A DNA stretch of 64,000 bases from Planococcus citri (taxonomy: Eukaryota; Arthropoda; Insecta; Hemiptera; Pseudococcidae), in the NCBI RefSeq assembly GCF_950023065.1, contig NC_088680.1:18030559-18094558 (forward strand). The letters are read 5' to 3'. A model generated the notes under the pieces. That model searched no databases, was not told where the DNA came from, and saw nothing but the letters and a program-made list of their open reading frames with translations. Of this stretch, positions 12,741 through 24,418 are shown one piece after another. The position numbers were made by a program, and so were the translations under genes. Positions within the stretch are counted from its first letter, which is position 1. Each line of letters begins with the position of its first letter.

Positions 12741-12903
12741 TTGACCTTACATTTTCAAATTATCCCGCAATCTACACTGATAATTATTGAATTTTCGTTG
12801 AAGGTGCAAAATGTCATGTGCATAGCTCCTTCAATATTAAGTTCAGGCAAAAATGATGATAACCTATTCTGTTGCTCTCGACGAGTACTACTACTAGAAT
12901 CAT

Positions 12904-14800
12904 TTAGTCCCGCATATGACAATAGGAGTAATTGCACCCCCCCCCCCGCCGATCCTCTGGGACAACTTTTATCTTGAAGGGGACATCCTAAGGAACATTT
13001 TGAAGCAAACTTGCCAAAAAAAAGTTGGCCTTACTCACAAAATGGCGGCCATTTTGATTGACAGGTCAGCCGAAATCGCAGATTTTGCGTTTTAACATAG
13101 GACTTGCACGGACTTTTTCAAACTTTACAAAGGTAGATCGAAAAATCATGCAAAAATTTATCACCTGTCAAAATTTCAAGTGCTAAAGTGCGTTTTTTGA
13201 TTTTTGGTGAATTTTTGAAAATCGAATTTAGGCCAAAAATGAGGGAAAAAATCAAAATTTTACCAAATTGACCAAGAAAGCTAAAATTTGGGATATATCC
13301 TATTTTCGACATGCCAAATCGATTGGAAACGGTTTCAACCCGTTTTGAGCAGTTCTGGAGCCTCCAGTAGATTTTTGAAACTCGAAACTCCCATAAAATT
13401 CCAATCAAATTGGAGTTGTAAAGCTGAAATTTATTCTAAAAACTGATTTAAATACGCTACGAAGTACTGCAGGTAAATTTCAAGTCGTTTTTGGATCCTC
13501 CAGCGACTTTTTGAAAATTCCTGAAGCCTGCAGCAGATTTTTGAAACTTTAAATTTTCACAAAATTTCATCAAATGGAGATGGAAAGCTGAAATTTACTC
13601 TACACTTTAATTTTAACACACCCTGAAAACGACTTCTGGTGGATTTCAAGTCATTTTAGAGCCTCCAACAACTTTTTTGAAAATTACTGGAGGCTCCAGT
13701 AGATTTTTGAAACTTGAAATTTCCCCAAAATTTTATTAAATCAAGATGGAGAGTCGAAATTCATTCTGCAAACTAATTTCAATACGTTACGAAGTTAACT
13801 GCTGGTGAATTTCAAGTCGTTTTGGAGCCTCCAGCAACTTTTTGAAAGGTTGTATGACTTTTTTTTTTTTGGAAAATTGAAATTTTCTAAAAGTAGCTGG
13901 AAGCTTCAAAACCATTTTAAACCACCATGTAGTCTGCGAAGTAAATTTCAGCTTGCCAACTCCATTTGATAAATTAATGTTGGGGAAATTTCAAGTTTAA
14001 AAAATCTACTGGAGGCTCCAGTAATTTTCAAAAAAGTCGCTGGAAGCCCTATAATGACTTGAACCCACCTGAAGTCGTCTTCAGAGGGTGTTAAATATGG
14101 AGTGTAGAGTAAATTTCAGCTTTCCATCTCCATTTGATGAAATTTTGTGAAAATTTAAAGTTTCAAAAATCTGCTGGAGGCTTCAGGAATTTTCAAAAAG
14201 TCGCTGGAGGATCCAAAACGACTTGAAATTCACCTGCAGTACTTCGTAGCGTATTGAAATTAGTTTTTAGAATAAATTTCAGCTTTACAACTCCAATTTG
14301 ATGGAATTTTGTGGGAGTTTCGAATTTCAAAAATCTGCTGGAGGCTCCAGAACTGCTCAAAACTGGTTGAAACCGCTTCCAATCGATTTGGCATGTCGAA
14401 AATAGGGTATATCTCAAATTTTAGCTTTCTTGGTCAATTTGGTGAAATTTTGATTTTTTCCCTCATTTTTGGCCTAAATTTGATTTTCAAAAATTCACCA
14501 AAAATCGAAAAACGCACTTTAGCACTTGAAATTTTGACAGGTGATAAATTTTTGCATGATCTTTCGACCTACCTTTGTAAATTTTAAAAAAGTTCGTGCA
14601 AGTCCTATGTTAAAACGCAAAATCTGCGATTTCGGCTGACCTGTCAATTAAAATGGCGGCCATTTTGTAAGTAAGGCCAACTTTTTTTTGGCAAGTTTGC
14701 TTTAAAATGTTCCTTAGGATGTCCCTTTTAAGAAAAAAGTTGTCCCGGAGGATCGGTGGGGGGGGGGTGCAATTACTCCTATTGTCATATGCCGGACTAA
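12904..14800. repeat. 1.9-kb inverted repeat (palindrome B)
   Basis: The ends are TTAGTCC at 12904 and GGACTAA at 14794-14800. Going inward, both arms share GCATATGACAATAGGAG, a C run, GATCCTC(T/C)GGGACAAC, CATCCTAAGGAACATTTT, AAAATGGCGGCCATTTT and many further blocks down to a centre near 13850. Each arm also has internal repeats, about 170 bp long, around GGAGCCTCCAG and AAATTTCAAGTCGTTTTGG words. Frames at 13118-13408 (minus) and 14309-14587 (plus) encode near-identical peptides only because the arms mirror each other. No transposase was found. Confidence 0.92.
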
Positions 14801-16489
14801 TTAATTAATGTTTTAAAAATCTAATAAAAACTTTTCTTTTCCCCTTCAAAAAATAGTGCTAGGCAACTTCTGTGACTCTTTAATGAGCATTTCATTTAAG
14901 ATCTAAGAATAAAATGTAAAAACCGAAGATTCCTTCAGACATGGGTGCGGCGATCCCCCTACGTCTATGACGAGCCCCTCCCCTCTCCCCCATGGTTCAC
15001 TCGGAGAGCCTCCTAATCTACCGATCCCTCCTCCGCTGGTTTATGCTCCTTCAATATAACGACATTAATTTCGCCCTACAGAAATAATTTTTTTTCAAAA
15101 TGAATGGATGGGGCAAAACCAGATTTTTAGGCATAAAAACAATCGAAATTAGATGTAATTTCCTTAAAGTTTTTCGTGATGAGTGATGGTAAAATTACTG
15201 CTCGAGCGAAAATTTGTTGAAAAAATGGGTCCCGAAAACGAAAAAACGTTCATTTTTGTCATGTATCATTTTAAATTTGCGCTCGCAAGGGAGGGGGGTG
15301 GTTGAAGGAATTTCTAGCCAAGAAATTATCGAACAGCTAGCAATTAAATCTAAGGCTTATTCGTCTACCTTTCTTGTTGAAAAAAAAACTAAATATATAC
15401 TTCTGTGAACTTATTTAATTTGTTGTCCATTTTTCGATGTTTGATTTGTAAGTATGAAAAGTATACTTAATGGAATTTGAGATTGAAAAACACTTATGTA
15501 AGTATGTAAAAAAATTGACGAGTGGAGGTTCTATTCCGATTAGGTTAGGGTGCCTCATTCTAATCATGGGGGGGGGCTCACTTTTTTGGCACAAATACCA
15601 AATAAATCCAATAGTTTTAAGGAAGAGTTCCAAGTTTTAAAGTTGAAGTTTTAAAAAAAAAAACAATGCGATATTATTCAAAAAATGGGGGACGGGGGGG
15701 CACGTTCAGATGAATGGAGGTCTCATTTTGATTAGGGGGGGGGCTTGCCTTACGTATTTTTGGTACAAGTATTAATATTCCAATGATTTTGAGTAAAAGT
15801 TCGAAGAACCACACCCATATACATTTTTTAGCGAGGCAATATAATTTTTAAAAAAATCAGCCCCCCCCCCTTCCAAAAGATCGTTAATGAAGAATCGCTC
15901 GTCAAGAATACGCCCTCACCGCACCCCTGCGGCCTCAGATGACACCAATAGCGTAACAGTCGACGACAGGTAGGTACCTATGTATTTTGTACCATTTATG
16001 GAGGAGGATGGCAATAGCAAGTGTTAAGTACCTATGTACTTGTAAGTCGTAAATACAGTTTAGTTGATAGTTTCATTGGCGATCAGTGGGTCCTTCGAAT
16101 TTCATGTTGTTACACCGTTATTACGAGACTTCGATTGGATACCAGGATGAGTTACATTTTTTTTTTTAAAATATTTTAATATGTAAATTGTAAATGAGCC
16201 TTTTCTCCAAAGTGCTGAAATTCATTTTCTTTGTGACTGATTTGAATCTAGATGGAATTAAATTCGTTTAATTAGTGCCCTGTTTTAATGGTACCTACTA
16301 CGGTACTCGAAAAGATTTATATTTTAGTGCAATTTGATTCGAAAAAGTTGAATTGTAGAATGATATGTAAGTGATCCACTTTAAAATATATTTTTTTAAT
16401 TTTTTGTTGTTTCACCGAGCAAGGTGGCTTTTTTAACATGAGAGAATTGAATCCAATTTTATTTTTCAAGGTTTACATATTTTTTTTTT
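14801..16489. other. Intergenic with a decayed direct repeat
   Basis: Two related pieces near 15530-15650 and 15715-15800 share CTCAT(T)CTAATCA/GATTAGGGGGGG, TTTTGG(C/T)ACAA and TTCCAA/AGTTCGAAG words, about 190 bases apart. Poly-G and poly-C runs are prominent. No gene was recognised. Confidence 0.5.
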
Positions 16490-16855
16490 TTTAATAAGAT
16501 GACGCTGGAAATCGAAAAATAATTGACATAAAACTAGATGGGTACTAAAGTATTGTACTCATCGATATCGATAATCATGATGTATTTTTTGAAGGAACTA
16601 TGTGTTGCTGATTTAAAAAAAAAAATTTAATTTGTTCCTGCAACGTGCATAATTTATACTGAAACATTATTAAAAGTGACCCATAACTTGTTATCACCAA
16701 TACATATATTTACTGGATATACGTCACCCTTCAAGTTTGATAAATTAATGATAATAGGTAGGTAATTATTAAATTAATTTGTTTTAATTCATAAACAAAA
16801 AAATAATCACAGGTAGAGAAAAAAAAGCTTACGAAACACGTGGTTACATCACAAT
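16490..16855. repeat. Interspersed repeat, copy 1 of 3
   Basis: Landmarks in order: GATGACGCTGGAAATCGA, GTGTTGCTGAT, CAACGTGCATAATTTATA, CCCATAACTTGTTATCACC, AGTTTGATAAATTAATGATA and CTTACGAAACACGTGGTTAC. The same order recurs at 17940-18345, and the last third recurs at 24255-24418. No coding capacity is visible. Confidence 0.85.
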
Positions 16856-16884
16856 ATATTGATCGATGATCGAAATAAATTAGT

Positions 16885-17644
16885 GTTAAGGTGGTTCTTT
16901 ACACTTGGCGGGTAGTATATTCAAGATGTCAAGGCAGAGTGTATACGATTTTTAATTTCGTATTTTTTCTAAAACGGATGCATTAAACTGTTGGAAATTT
17001 ATGTAGTGCATGTAATTACGATTGAGAAAGTGAATTAAATTATTAAGAAACACTCAAATGGCTTTAAAAGAAGAATATTAAGCTCATTGTGAAATTATCA
17101 TGCACACGGACACTCGCTACGGTTTTAAGGATTTCTCAGGATGTACTCGATGGAATTTGATGAATTGTGGATATGTTGTACAAAAATACCCACTTTACAT
17201 CAAGACAAAGCCCTTTTTTTCGAATTTTCATTTTTTCAATGACTAATTTTGGAAATTATGAAGTCGCGAAAAGATGTAACGAATTTTGGGTATCAAACTC
17301 AAAATTTTGAAAAAAGGGCTTTGTCTTGATGTAAAGTGGGCATTTTTGTACAACATATCCAAAATTCATCAAATTCCATCGAGTACATCCTGAGAAATCC
17401 TTAAAACCGTAGCGAGTGTCCGTGTGCATGATAATTTCACAATGAGCTTAATATTCTTCTTTTAAAGCCATTTGAGTGTTTCTTAATAATTTAATTCACT
17501 TTCTCAATCGTAATTACATGCACTACATAAATTTCCAACAGTTTAATGCATCCGTTTTAGAAAAAATACGAAATTAAAAATCGTATACACTCTGCCTTGA
17601 CATCTTGAATATACTACCCGCAAAGTGTAAAGAACCACCTTAAC
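16885..17644. repeat. 760-bp near-perfect inverted repeat (hairpin C)
   Basis: The left arm (16885 to about 17220) and right arm (about 17309-17644) are reverse complements. By base-by-base reading I count three substitutions in about 330 positions, roughly 99% identity. The loop is about 88 bases. The termini are GTTAAGGTGGTTCTTTACAC and its complement. I find no matching 8-bp duplication outside the ends. A transcript through it would fold into a long, almost perfect double-stranded hairpin. It lies between two copies of another interspersed repeat (16490-16855 and 17940-18345). Confidence 0.95.
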
Positions 17645-17833
17645 TGTTAACCTCTTTATGTAGTATTAGTAGTACATATCTTCTAGAGTTTTTATATTTT
17701 TCGCGAGTTCTTGAAAATTTAAATTTGGGGCAAAATTAGAAAAAAATTAAACGTCAGCAAATTGACCTAGATATGTAGCTGAAATTTGGTCTGTACCCCA
17801 CATTCGACATTTTTAGGACTTTAAAATACATAT

Positions 17834-17886
17834 GTAGGTAGGTAGGTAGGTAGGTAGGTAGGTAGGTAGGTAGGTAGGTACCTACC
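17834..17886. repeat. (GGTA)n microsatellite
   Basis: About eleven uninterrupted GTAG/GGTA tetramers, running into CCTACCTG, which makes the right end weakly palindromic. Confidence 0.97.
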
Positions 17887-17939
17887 TGTTATATTTTTAT
17901 ATTTTTTGTTGTATTGTAGGTACATATTACTTCTCAATT

Positions 17940-18345
17940 TTCAAATAATTTTTTTTTAAATGTGAATATATGACGCTGGTAATAGAATAAAATTGACATG
18001 AAAGTAGATGGGTAAGTATTGTACTCGCCAATAAGTACGTACCTATATTAGATAATGAAAATGTATTTCTTGAAGGAAATAAGTGTTGCTGATAGAAAAA
18101 ATTTGAAAAAATTGATCTTATAGATTCAATAACGTGCATAATTTATATTGAAACTAAACATTAGGTACACAGGTAGGTATTAATAATTACCCATAACTTT
18201 GTTATCACCAAAATATTCACTGGGTACGTCGCCCCTCAATTTTGATAAATTAATGATAATTATAATTTTAGTTTTATAAGTCTTGAACAGAAAAAAAATC
18301 ACAAGTAGAGGAAAAAAACTTACGAAATGTAGTTACAAAAGAAAT
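17940..18345. repeat. Interspersed repeat, copy 2 of 3
   Basis: Contains the same ordered words as the copy at 16490: ATGACGCTGGTAATAGA, GTGTTGCTGAT, AACGTGCATAATTTATATTG, CCCATAACTTTGTTATCACC, TTTGATAAATTAATGATAAT and CTTACGAAATGTAGTTAC. It is more diverged than copy 1. Confidence 0.85.
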
Positions 18346-19190
18346 GGATATTGAAAGTACATACGTTGTTGTTTTTTTTCAAATTTAAGCGATTTCTGTG
18401 AATTTAAATATTTCAATTCCTACTTTGAAAAAAAAACTTATAGTGAAAACAAAAAAAAAAATAAATTAAGAAATGTTGAAAAATTATAATATATTTTAGT
18501 TTAATTTTAAACTCTAAAACCACCAAAATATACTAATTATTTCAACGGAAACCTCAAAATTTTGAGCACTGAAACATACACTAGGTATACACTTTTCAAA
18601 AAAATCAAAAATTTTCTGTTCACATGGAAATTTTAAAATTTCTACTAAAGAAGATTCAGAAATATTTTGTTAAAAAAAATATGCGAAATACCTAATAAAA
18701 TGTTAAAAAGAGTCACACAAGGGTTTAAAAATCATGAAAGTTCCGTAAAATTAAAAAAAAATCGATGCAATTCTCTACGTCTTTAATTTATCTTAAAAAG
18801 TAAGGGACTTAGAGACACCAACGGTGTTTAACTCAAAAAAATAAGCATATATTTTGAACTCAGCGGTCTCGAAGTAAAAATCAGTATAAGTATCACGCCA
18901 CGCCATGCAATTTTTATCATTTTTTCTTTTAATTCGAGCGTTGAAGAAGGTATATTGAGTGATCTTATACAGAAAATGAGTGAATATATTTAACTCATTA
19001 CCCTCGAAAATCTATCAAACAATGCATCTACTAACTACTTATTTTGTTTATTTTTTCTAAGAAATTTTGGTTTTGAGATACATATCTTCCGCAAAAATGT
19101 GGAAGTTTCAAGATTTTTTTTGAATTTTTACATACGAGCCACTCTATGCAGGAAGTTCTTCTTGCAGAAAATGTACCTAATTTTTCACAA
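18346..19190. other. Intergenic, no gene seen
   Basis: AT-rich with A and T runs. Nothing recognised. Confidence 0.45.
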
Positions 19191-20783
19191 CGGAGGAGTA
19201 TCGGTAAGGCCATTTTTTGGGCCCGGACAGTTATCGACTCAACCAATCTTAAAATGTTGTAATAAAATGTTCCAAATACGAATCCGTGGTTAATTGACCC
19301 AAAATGACCATTTTTTGGGCTCCAGGGGTTCCCAAAGTTGCGAGTAAAAAAAATAATTTTAGGAACTACTGAGTATCATTTTCAAAAACTTTTTCAGCGT
19401 AATATATCTGTTTGAACCTGGTGAACGTTATGCGAGGTGATTTTTTCCATTTTCTACCCTTGGGGGCAAAAATTGGGGTGGTTTTGATTTTTTGAAAATT
19501 TTGGTACCTCCATTTTGGACCTACCCCTTTGAGCCCCGTTAAAAAGCTTTTCACAGTTGATTAGTATCTGAAAGACGCCCATCTTACCAAATTTTGAGCT
19601 CAATAAAATTTTGCGCTGGTACTCAAAAATCCAATTTTCCAATTTTTCGTAATTTCGATATTTTGAGAACCCATGGAAAACTAGAAACCTGCGATTTGCG
19701 CCAAACGTTACGTTTTAAGGTATATATTCAATAATGTCGATGAAAAAGTTGAATTAGGCTCCCTGTATATTCGTAATTTTGAACCCCTTTTTTAGAGCCC
19801 CCACTTTAGGCACCCCTAAAAAAAGCGTTTATGCATATTTTTTCAAATAAATTGAAGAATTTATTTTTGAAACACACCAGCAAGTGCTCGATAATTTTTC
19901 ATATGATTTTTCCTGTAACATTCAAAATTGAGCTATTTTGGGTCAAATTCTCTGAGATTTAACTCTTCGAAAAGGCGTGAAAATAACGTTTTCACGATTT
20001 CAACGAAGTAAAAATGTCAGAATTTGACCCCAAATAGCTCAATTTTGAAAGTTACAAGAAAAATCGTATGAAAAATTATTGAGTACTCTTGCTAGTGTGT
20101 TTCAAATGCAAATTCTTCAAATTATTTTTGAAAAAATATGCATAAACGCCTTTTTTAGGGGTGCCTAAAGTGGAGGGCTCTAAAAAAAGGGTTCAAAATT
20201 ACGAATATGCAGGGAGCTTAATTAAACTTTTTCATTTGGATAATTGAACATATACCTCAAAACGTTACGTTTGGCGCAAATCGCAGGTTTCCAGTTTTCC
20301 AGGTGTTCCCAAAATATTAAAATTGTGAAAAATTGGAAAATTGGATGTTGGAGTACCAGCGCAAAACTTTATTGAGCTCAAAATTTGGTAAGATGGACGT
20401 CTTGCAGATACTAATTAACTGTAAAAAGCTTTTTAGCGAGGCTCAAAGGCCGGGTAGGTCCAAAATGGAAGTTCCAAAATTTTCAAAAAATCAAAACCCC
20501 CCAATTTCTGCCCCCGAGGGTCAAAAATAGAAAAGTCATTTCACATAATGATTATCAGGTTCAAACAGATATATTACGTTGAAAAAAAAATTTGAAAATG
20601 ATACTCGGTGGTTCCTAAAATTATTTTTTTACTCGCAACTTTGGGAACCCCTGGAGCCCAAAAAATGGTCATTTTGAGTCAACTAACCGTGGATTCGTAT
20701 TTGGGATATTTATTGCAACATTTTAAAAGTAGTCAAGTCGATAACTGTCCGGGCCCAAAAAATGGCCTTATCGATACTCCTCC
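19191..20783. repeat. 1.6-kb inverted repeat (palindrome D)
   Basis: The ends are GGAGGAGTATCGG at 19191 and the complementary CGATACTCCTCC at 20783. Next inside are matched GGGCCCGGACAGTTATCGAC and GTCGATAACTGTCCGGGCCC words, then GGCTCCAGGGGTTCCCAAAG and its complement. The arms continue to a symmetry centre at about 19987 (around AACGTTTTCACG). Each arm is about 796 bp. Open frames at 19366-19642 (minus) and 20333-20530 (plus) are mirror images and not independent genes. A one-arm relative lies at 5537-6294. Confidence 0.93.
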
Positions 20784-22761
20784 TTTGTCCAACTTTCCTA
20801 TAAATTTCTTCATCAGAAAAATGTATAGACAATAAATTCACCTCGTCGTGTCATTTTCGAGAATTTCATGGCTGATTTTTTGTGACGATAACACGATGAA
20901 GAAAACCCTCAACTTCCTCATCACATACGATCAATTTTTTAAATAAATGAAACATCCTACAAAATTTTGAAAAAATTCAAAAAGTTTCAAAATTTATGTG
21001 TTTTGTTGAAAAGTATGAAATTTGCCTCGTGGTTCTTCTAACTTGTGTCTTTTTAAAACAAAAATTCAATTTCATTCCATTAAGTTTGATTTCTCATGTT
21101 CTCCTTCCCTTCCTTCCTTCATCTGCTCAAAAAAAAAACAAATTACTTACTAAATAATACATATTCCAATTAACTTATTCGTTCGTATACATGTGGTTTT
21201 TTTTTGAAAACTATAGCTTTAATTACAGTATAATTACTTAGTTGTCTACTTCTGGTTCTCCATATTTCATTTATTCATCACAAAAAGACATCACTATTTG
21301 TGTAAAAGTCTTCTTGTGATAAATAAACAGTACAAGTAGATAATTATGCAGCAATAGGTGTTGAAAAAAAACACATGTGCATAAAGGTGTTTTTTTTTCA
21401 CCTGAATCGATTTTAAAAGATGGATTTCCTACCAATTTAATTTTCTTTTGTTTTAAAATGTAAAATTTTGACATGCAGAGTATACATATGTAAGTACTCA
21501 CGACAATATGCGAGTACACAATACTGTTCAAATTTCTATCTCATCAATTTATTATTCATTTTTTTCTCCCTCGATCTGTTATGATGGCTCACTTGGCTCA
21601 GCCTAGAAAGACTGTCGAGGGTCGACTATCGAATGTCCATAGAAAATATGTGTTACCATTGTAGCTACGATGACTTGTGTTATTAGAATGAAAAGAAATC
21701 GTTGATTGCATATTTTGTACTTAGGTAATCGGTACTTACTTACTTACTTACTTACTTACTAATTCATTATAGAAAATTAATTCGGATAGTTAGATCGAAA
21801 ACTGAAACTAAAACTAAAAATTCTGAAAAAAAATAAATCCTTGAAATTAAATAAGATTCTAATGAGACCAGAAACTGAAAGTGAAACTGAAAAATCCGGG
21901 GAAAAAACTTGATATGAAATTTGAAGTTTTGAAAATAAAATTTAAAAAACGAAAATATAGAATCAAAAACTGAAAAATATAAAAGTTGAAACTACCTATG
22001 GGAATGAAATTGAAAATATTGAAAATGAAACTTGAAATGAAATAATTGAATTGAAAATTAATGTAATTAGGTACTAATTGGGTATCAAAAATTGAAAATT
22101 CTGAAAATTGTATGAAATGAAAATGAAGTGAAACCAAAAACTCCGAAATGAAATTGAATAGGTACCGAAAATTCAGCTGAAAATTCTTAACATACCTAAA
22201 ATCAAATGATAAATTAAAATTGGGATCAAAAACAGAAAATGAATCCAAGAATTTGGTAAATTAAAATAAAATTTGTCGTTTGAAAATAGACATTTTGAAT
22301 GAAAAATGTTTCACTATGAAAACGTTGATTATTATTTTTAAGCAGCTAAAATTTGTGTTTTTTGACATTATTTAAAAAAAATTGAAGAAAACGTGATTAA
22401 TTTGGAAAAGCGGTTTCACCATTATTTTTCTCACATTTTCTTTCAAAAGCGGAAGTAAACACTTCTTTTGGTAAGTTTTGAAATTTTAAAATGTTTAAAC
22501 CAGCCTCTCAATTGATGCATTGGCATTGTTTTTGGGTCATCAAGTCATCATTAAAAATATTTTCTTCGAGTAGTTGTAATAGTGATAGAGAGAACTATTG
22601 GTAATAGTGGTCTAGGTAATAATGATTCGTAGATGCAGGATAATGGGAAATAACTCCTCAGGGGGTGAAAATCTCCCTATGCCTACTACATAGAAGTAGG
22701 CAACTCAATAATCCTCTGGTCACTATACATACTAGTTTTTTCTGAACTCCATAACCAATAA
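20784..22761. other. Intergenic, low-complexity tract
   Basis: Holds an (ACTT)n microsatellite at 21732-21760. Bases about 21780-22260 form a purine-biased tract of repeated GAAACTGAAA and AAAATTGAAA words; its reverse frame is an F/N/S-rich 129-residue open frame with no motif. No gene was recognised. Confidence 0.5.
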
Positions 22762-23124
22762 ATTAGTTACGAGACAACAATAATTACTCAACATATTTTT
22801 AAAACTTTGAACCTTAAAAAAAGAAATGATGATGAAAAAATCTATACTTTTGGACTCTCTCGTAGAGACTCAAAAATATTAATTAGACTCAAAATTAATC
22901 ATTGTAAATTCTCTCATGAATACTTAGTATCTAAATTACCACAACCTATTTGTAATATATGTAACATACCTATGTCAGCCCATCATGTCATATTTGATTG
23001 TCCAAAATTTAATAACTCTAGATTATTACATAAAATTTCTCGTAATCAAAATCCTTTTTTAGAAAATAATTATTGTGAACTACTTAAATTTATTCGAGAT
23101 ATTAAGTACAATGATTTAATTTAA
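22762..23124 (+). pseudogene. C-terminal tail of a non-LTR retrotransposon ORF2 (5'-truncated)
   Basis: The frame is open from just after a stop at 22759 to the TAA at 23122-23124. It encodes the region that follows reverse transcriptase and RNase H in many Jockey/I-type LINE proteins. The recognisable block is SRRDSKILIRLKINHC, matching the usual R..E..L.RLRIGH motif. It is followed by SHEYL, then a zinc-knuckle-like C-x2-C-x7-H-x4-C (CNICNIPMSAHHVIFDC), then CPKF. No methionine start, endonuclease or polymerase domain precedes it, so the copy is dead on arrival. It is followed by a short 3' tail and a poly-A tract. The clade is not settled by this tail alone. Confidence 0.85.
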
Positions 23125-23208
23125 GATGTATTATTTACTGATATCAAGTCACTTATGTATCTAATACCTTGTGACTGTTTAAACAATATATTAAAAAAAA
23201 AAAAAAAA
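22762..23208 (+). mobile_element. 5'-truncated LINE insertion with poly-A tail
   Basis: The LINE ORF tail is followed by about 70 bases of 3' untranslated sequence and a run of 16 A at 23193-23208, the expected 3' end of target-primed insertion. The left border is uncertain and may lie upstream of 22762. I could not identify a target-site duplication. Confidence 0.8.
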
Positions 23209-24254
23209 TATTATGTAGATTTTTATTGATGAAATAAATATCAACGAAATGCAATAATATGTCGTGAGGATCATAAGGTATTATTATATACACAAAGTTA
23301 ATTAATACGGTATCATAAAATAGATGATTAGCTCTAGATTACGTTATGCAGGGAATGAATTTACTCAGGAGCAAGTCCTGGCATACTGGTTAACGAAATG
23401 GGCCAAGTTAAAATTATCTAATCCTAATTTTTAACTCTTACTCTGCTCATAAGTAGGTAATATATCTAAAATATATGAAAAGTTGCTCTACTTATGAGAC
23501 GCTTCTACATTATTAGCAATAAAAGTATCGATAATGTGATTAATGGAGTGTGTTTCAACACTTACCCAACTATTCGCGTTAATCGTCTCCAATTAAGGGG
23601 TCTATTTTTTAAATACCAACGACGATTCTGTATGATATCATAATATCTTTGAAACTGGGTACATATTTCTATGGTCGACGAAATAGAATATGATCCTAAA
23701 TGCCATAAAACGCGGTAATTCATTGAATCTTAATCGCGATTACGTTAAATTGACACAAATTCACACCGAACAAGCGGGTAATAATTTAGGTTGAAAAGGC
23801 AAAGAGGCCGAAGCCTAGGATAGTCTAGAGAGTTGACCACTGTACCGAGAGCTCGAGATCTTGCACAGGTAGTGAAGAAGGTGATTTTCGCCATCCTGGT
23901 CCAGACCCAGGATCGCGGTAATTTACATACATAACCTTTCCCCGCTACCTCTAAACCAGTTATTCTATGAAGTACTACCACAGAGATAATTACAATAGTG
24001 ACCACCATAGGCAGTCAGGGCATATCTGCTCATCACATAGTTTTTCGTGACTTGCAATTTTTTCGATCAACATTGCAATATTAGGATCAAAATTTTGTAG
24101 TCTATTTATTTTTCCAACTTGAATGTAACTAATTGCTAACAAATTGCCAAGTTATTGGAAATTAAAACCGAGCATTTTCATTGGTGGAGATTTTGCCGAC
24201 TTGTTGCCATTTTTTCCCCAAAAGATCACTATTGGCAGTTGGCAATTTTATTGC
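23209..24254. other. Intergenic, no gene recognised
   Basis: Mixed-composition DNA. An 87-codon minus-strand frame at 23745-24008 lies in a somewhat GC-richer stretch (about 23780-23960) with words such as CCTAGGCTTCGGCCTCTTTG on the minus strand. It has no domain I can name and may be part of an unclassified repeat. Confidence 0.4.
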
Positions 24255-24418
24255 CACTGAGTGCTAATCGGGTAGGTATATTCACTGGATACGTAACGTC
24301 ACCCCTCAAGTTTGATAAATTAACGATAAGTAATTAAAGTTTTATTAGGTACTTGTACTTGAACAAAATAATAACCACAGGTAGAGAAAAAAAAACTTAC
24401 GAAACACGTAGTTACATA
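24255..24418. repeat. Interspersed repeat, copy 3 of 3 (3' third only)
   Basis: Begins at TATTCACTGGATACGT and runs through CACCCCTCAAGTTTGATAAA to CTTACGAAACACGTAGTTAC. This matches the last third of the copies at 16490 and 17940, in the same orientation. Confidence 0.85.

Noticed and set aside
13118..14587. Two opposite-strand frames encoding near-identical 92-96-residue peptides, suggesting a duplicated gene
   Set aside because: They sit in mirror positions on the two arms of palindrome B. The similarity is forced by the inverted repeat, and the peptide has no family resemblance.
19366..20530. Paired frames with similar peptides in 19366-19642 (minus) and 20333-20530 (plus)
   Set aside because: They are mirrored arms of palindrome D, with no independent evidence of coding.
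21859..22248. 129-residue minus-strand frame rich in F, N and S, with membrane-like look
   Set aside because: It is the complement of a low-complexity GAAACTGAAA tract. The composition explains the open frame.
23745..24008. 87-residue minus-strand frame in GC-richer DNA
   Set aside because: No recognisable domain and no splice borders supporting it. Kept only as a possible unclassified repeat.
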